64,000 bases of DNA from Sphingomonas kyeonggiensis (GTDB lineage: Bacteria > Pseudomonadota > Alphaproteobacteria > Sphingomonadales > Sphingomonadaceae): the NCBI RefSeq assembly GCF_014196745.1, contig NZ_JACIEH010000003.1, forward strand, positions 248,001 to 312,000. The letters are read 5' to 3'. Made by a program: the position numbers and the translations under genes. How positions within the stretch are numbered: position 1 is the stretch's first letter; each line of letters opens with the position of its first letter. Below the pieces are notes generated by a model. It was given only the letters and a program-made list of their open reading frames with translations. It ran no database searches and was not told the origin of the DNA. Below, one piece after another: positions 63,920 to 64,000 of the stretch.

Positions 63920-64000
63920 TCACTTCCCCTCGTTGGAGTCCGAGCGTTCTCCGCTCGGGGAGAACACGCGGATTGCGTCGCCGTTGTCGAAGAGCAGGGC
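63920..64000 (-). CDS. Partial gene at right edge
   Basis: The last 26 codons of a minus-strand frame (LLFDNGDAIRVFSPSGERSD then SNEGK, stop TGA) run off the window. Too short to identify. One base separates it from the next start, so it is likely in an operon with the 138-aa gene. Confidence 0.5.
   Translation of the reverse strand, partial: ALLFDNGDAIRVFSPSGERSDSNEGK

Overview
The window is a high-GC (mid-60s %, by eye) alphaproteobacterial chromosome segment, most likely from a sphingomonad (Sphingomonas or a close relative). Pointers are the gene content and order (mnmG-mnmE, rho, hemJ-hemE followed by ppsR-maf-aroE-coaE-dnaQ), a CrtZ-type carotenoid hydroxylase, MmcB, DUF1491 and DUF6489 proteins, a FzlA-like GST, and Ogt, AsmA and Lrp/PutA modules. 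Taxonomy is inferred from memory of these families, not from a search.

Layout. 1-9 kb: mnmG (cut by the left edge), mnmE and a DUF6489 gene read leftward; a short rightward block (ogt, dienelactone hydrolase, serine hydrolase) is followed by leftward TerC, rho, hemJ and hemE. 8.97-9.30 kb: a gene-free stretch between hemE and ppsR. This is the classical position of the alphaproteobacterial replication origin; it holds a perfect DnaA box and ten GANTC (CcrM) sites, and gene direction diverges around it. 9.3-18.5 kb: a tightly packed rightward run (ppsR, maf, aroE, coaE, dnaQ, hpf, ptsN, PaaI thioesterase, DUF1491, cell-wall hydrolase, mmcB, SCO/SenC, YcgN, metallopeptidase) with many 1-4 nt stop/start overlaps. 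18.5-22.3 kb: a REP-like inverted pair, then leftward PBP1A, msrB, crtZ-like and an exported protein. 22.4-27.1 kb: sucC without sucD, etfB-etfA, a PhyH-like oxygenase and a MORN-type protein. 27.1-33.1 kb, leftward: rpmI-rplT, pheS-pheT, a small protein and an MFS transporter. 33.2-40.3 kb: AsmA-like, VOC, HisN-like phosphatase, outer-membrane phospholipase A, exported peroxiredoxin, a GGDEF protein, then a candidate sigma-54 promoter followed by three tandem micro-ORFs. 40.3-54.8 kb, leftward: lipoprotein hydrolase, PEBP, DUF4279, FzlA-like GST, glutamate synthase (gltD, two DUF2059 genes, gltB), uppP, an NDUFA9-like protein and threonine aldolase with a strongly structured upstream region. 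55-63 kb: putA with a divergent Lrp regulator, phospholipase D/cardiolipin synthase, rpoZ, rlmE and ppx/gppA. 63.2 kb: tRNA-Gln(CTG), then compositionally different genes that may begin an integrated element.

Most of the window is housekeeping. The most unusual signals are the GANTC-dense origin candidate, the apparent CTG start of hemE, the sigma-54-preceded micro-ORF cluster at 39.8-40.3 kb, and the multi-hairpin region upstream of ltaE at 54.9 kb.
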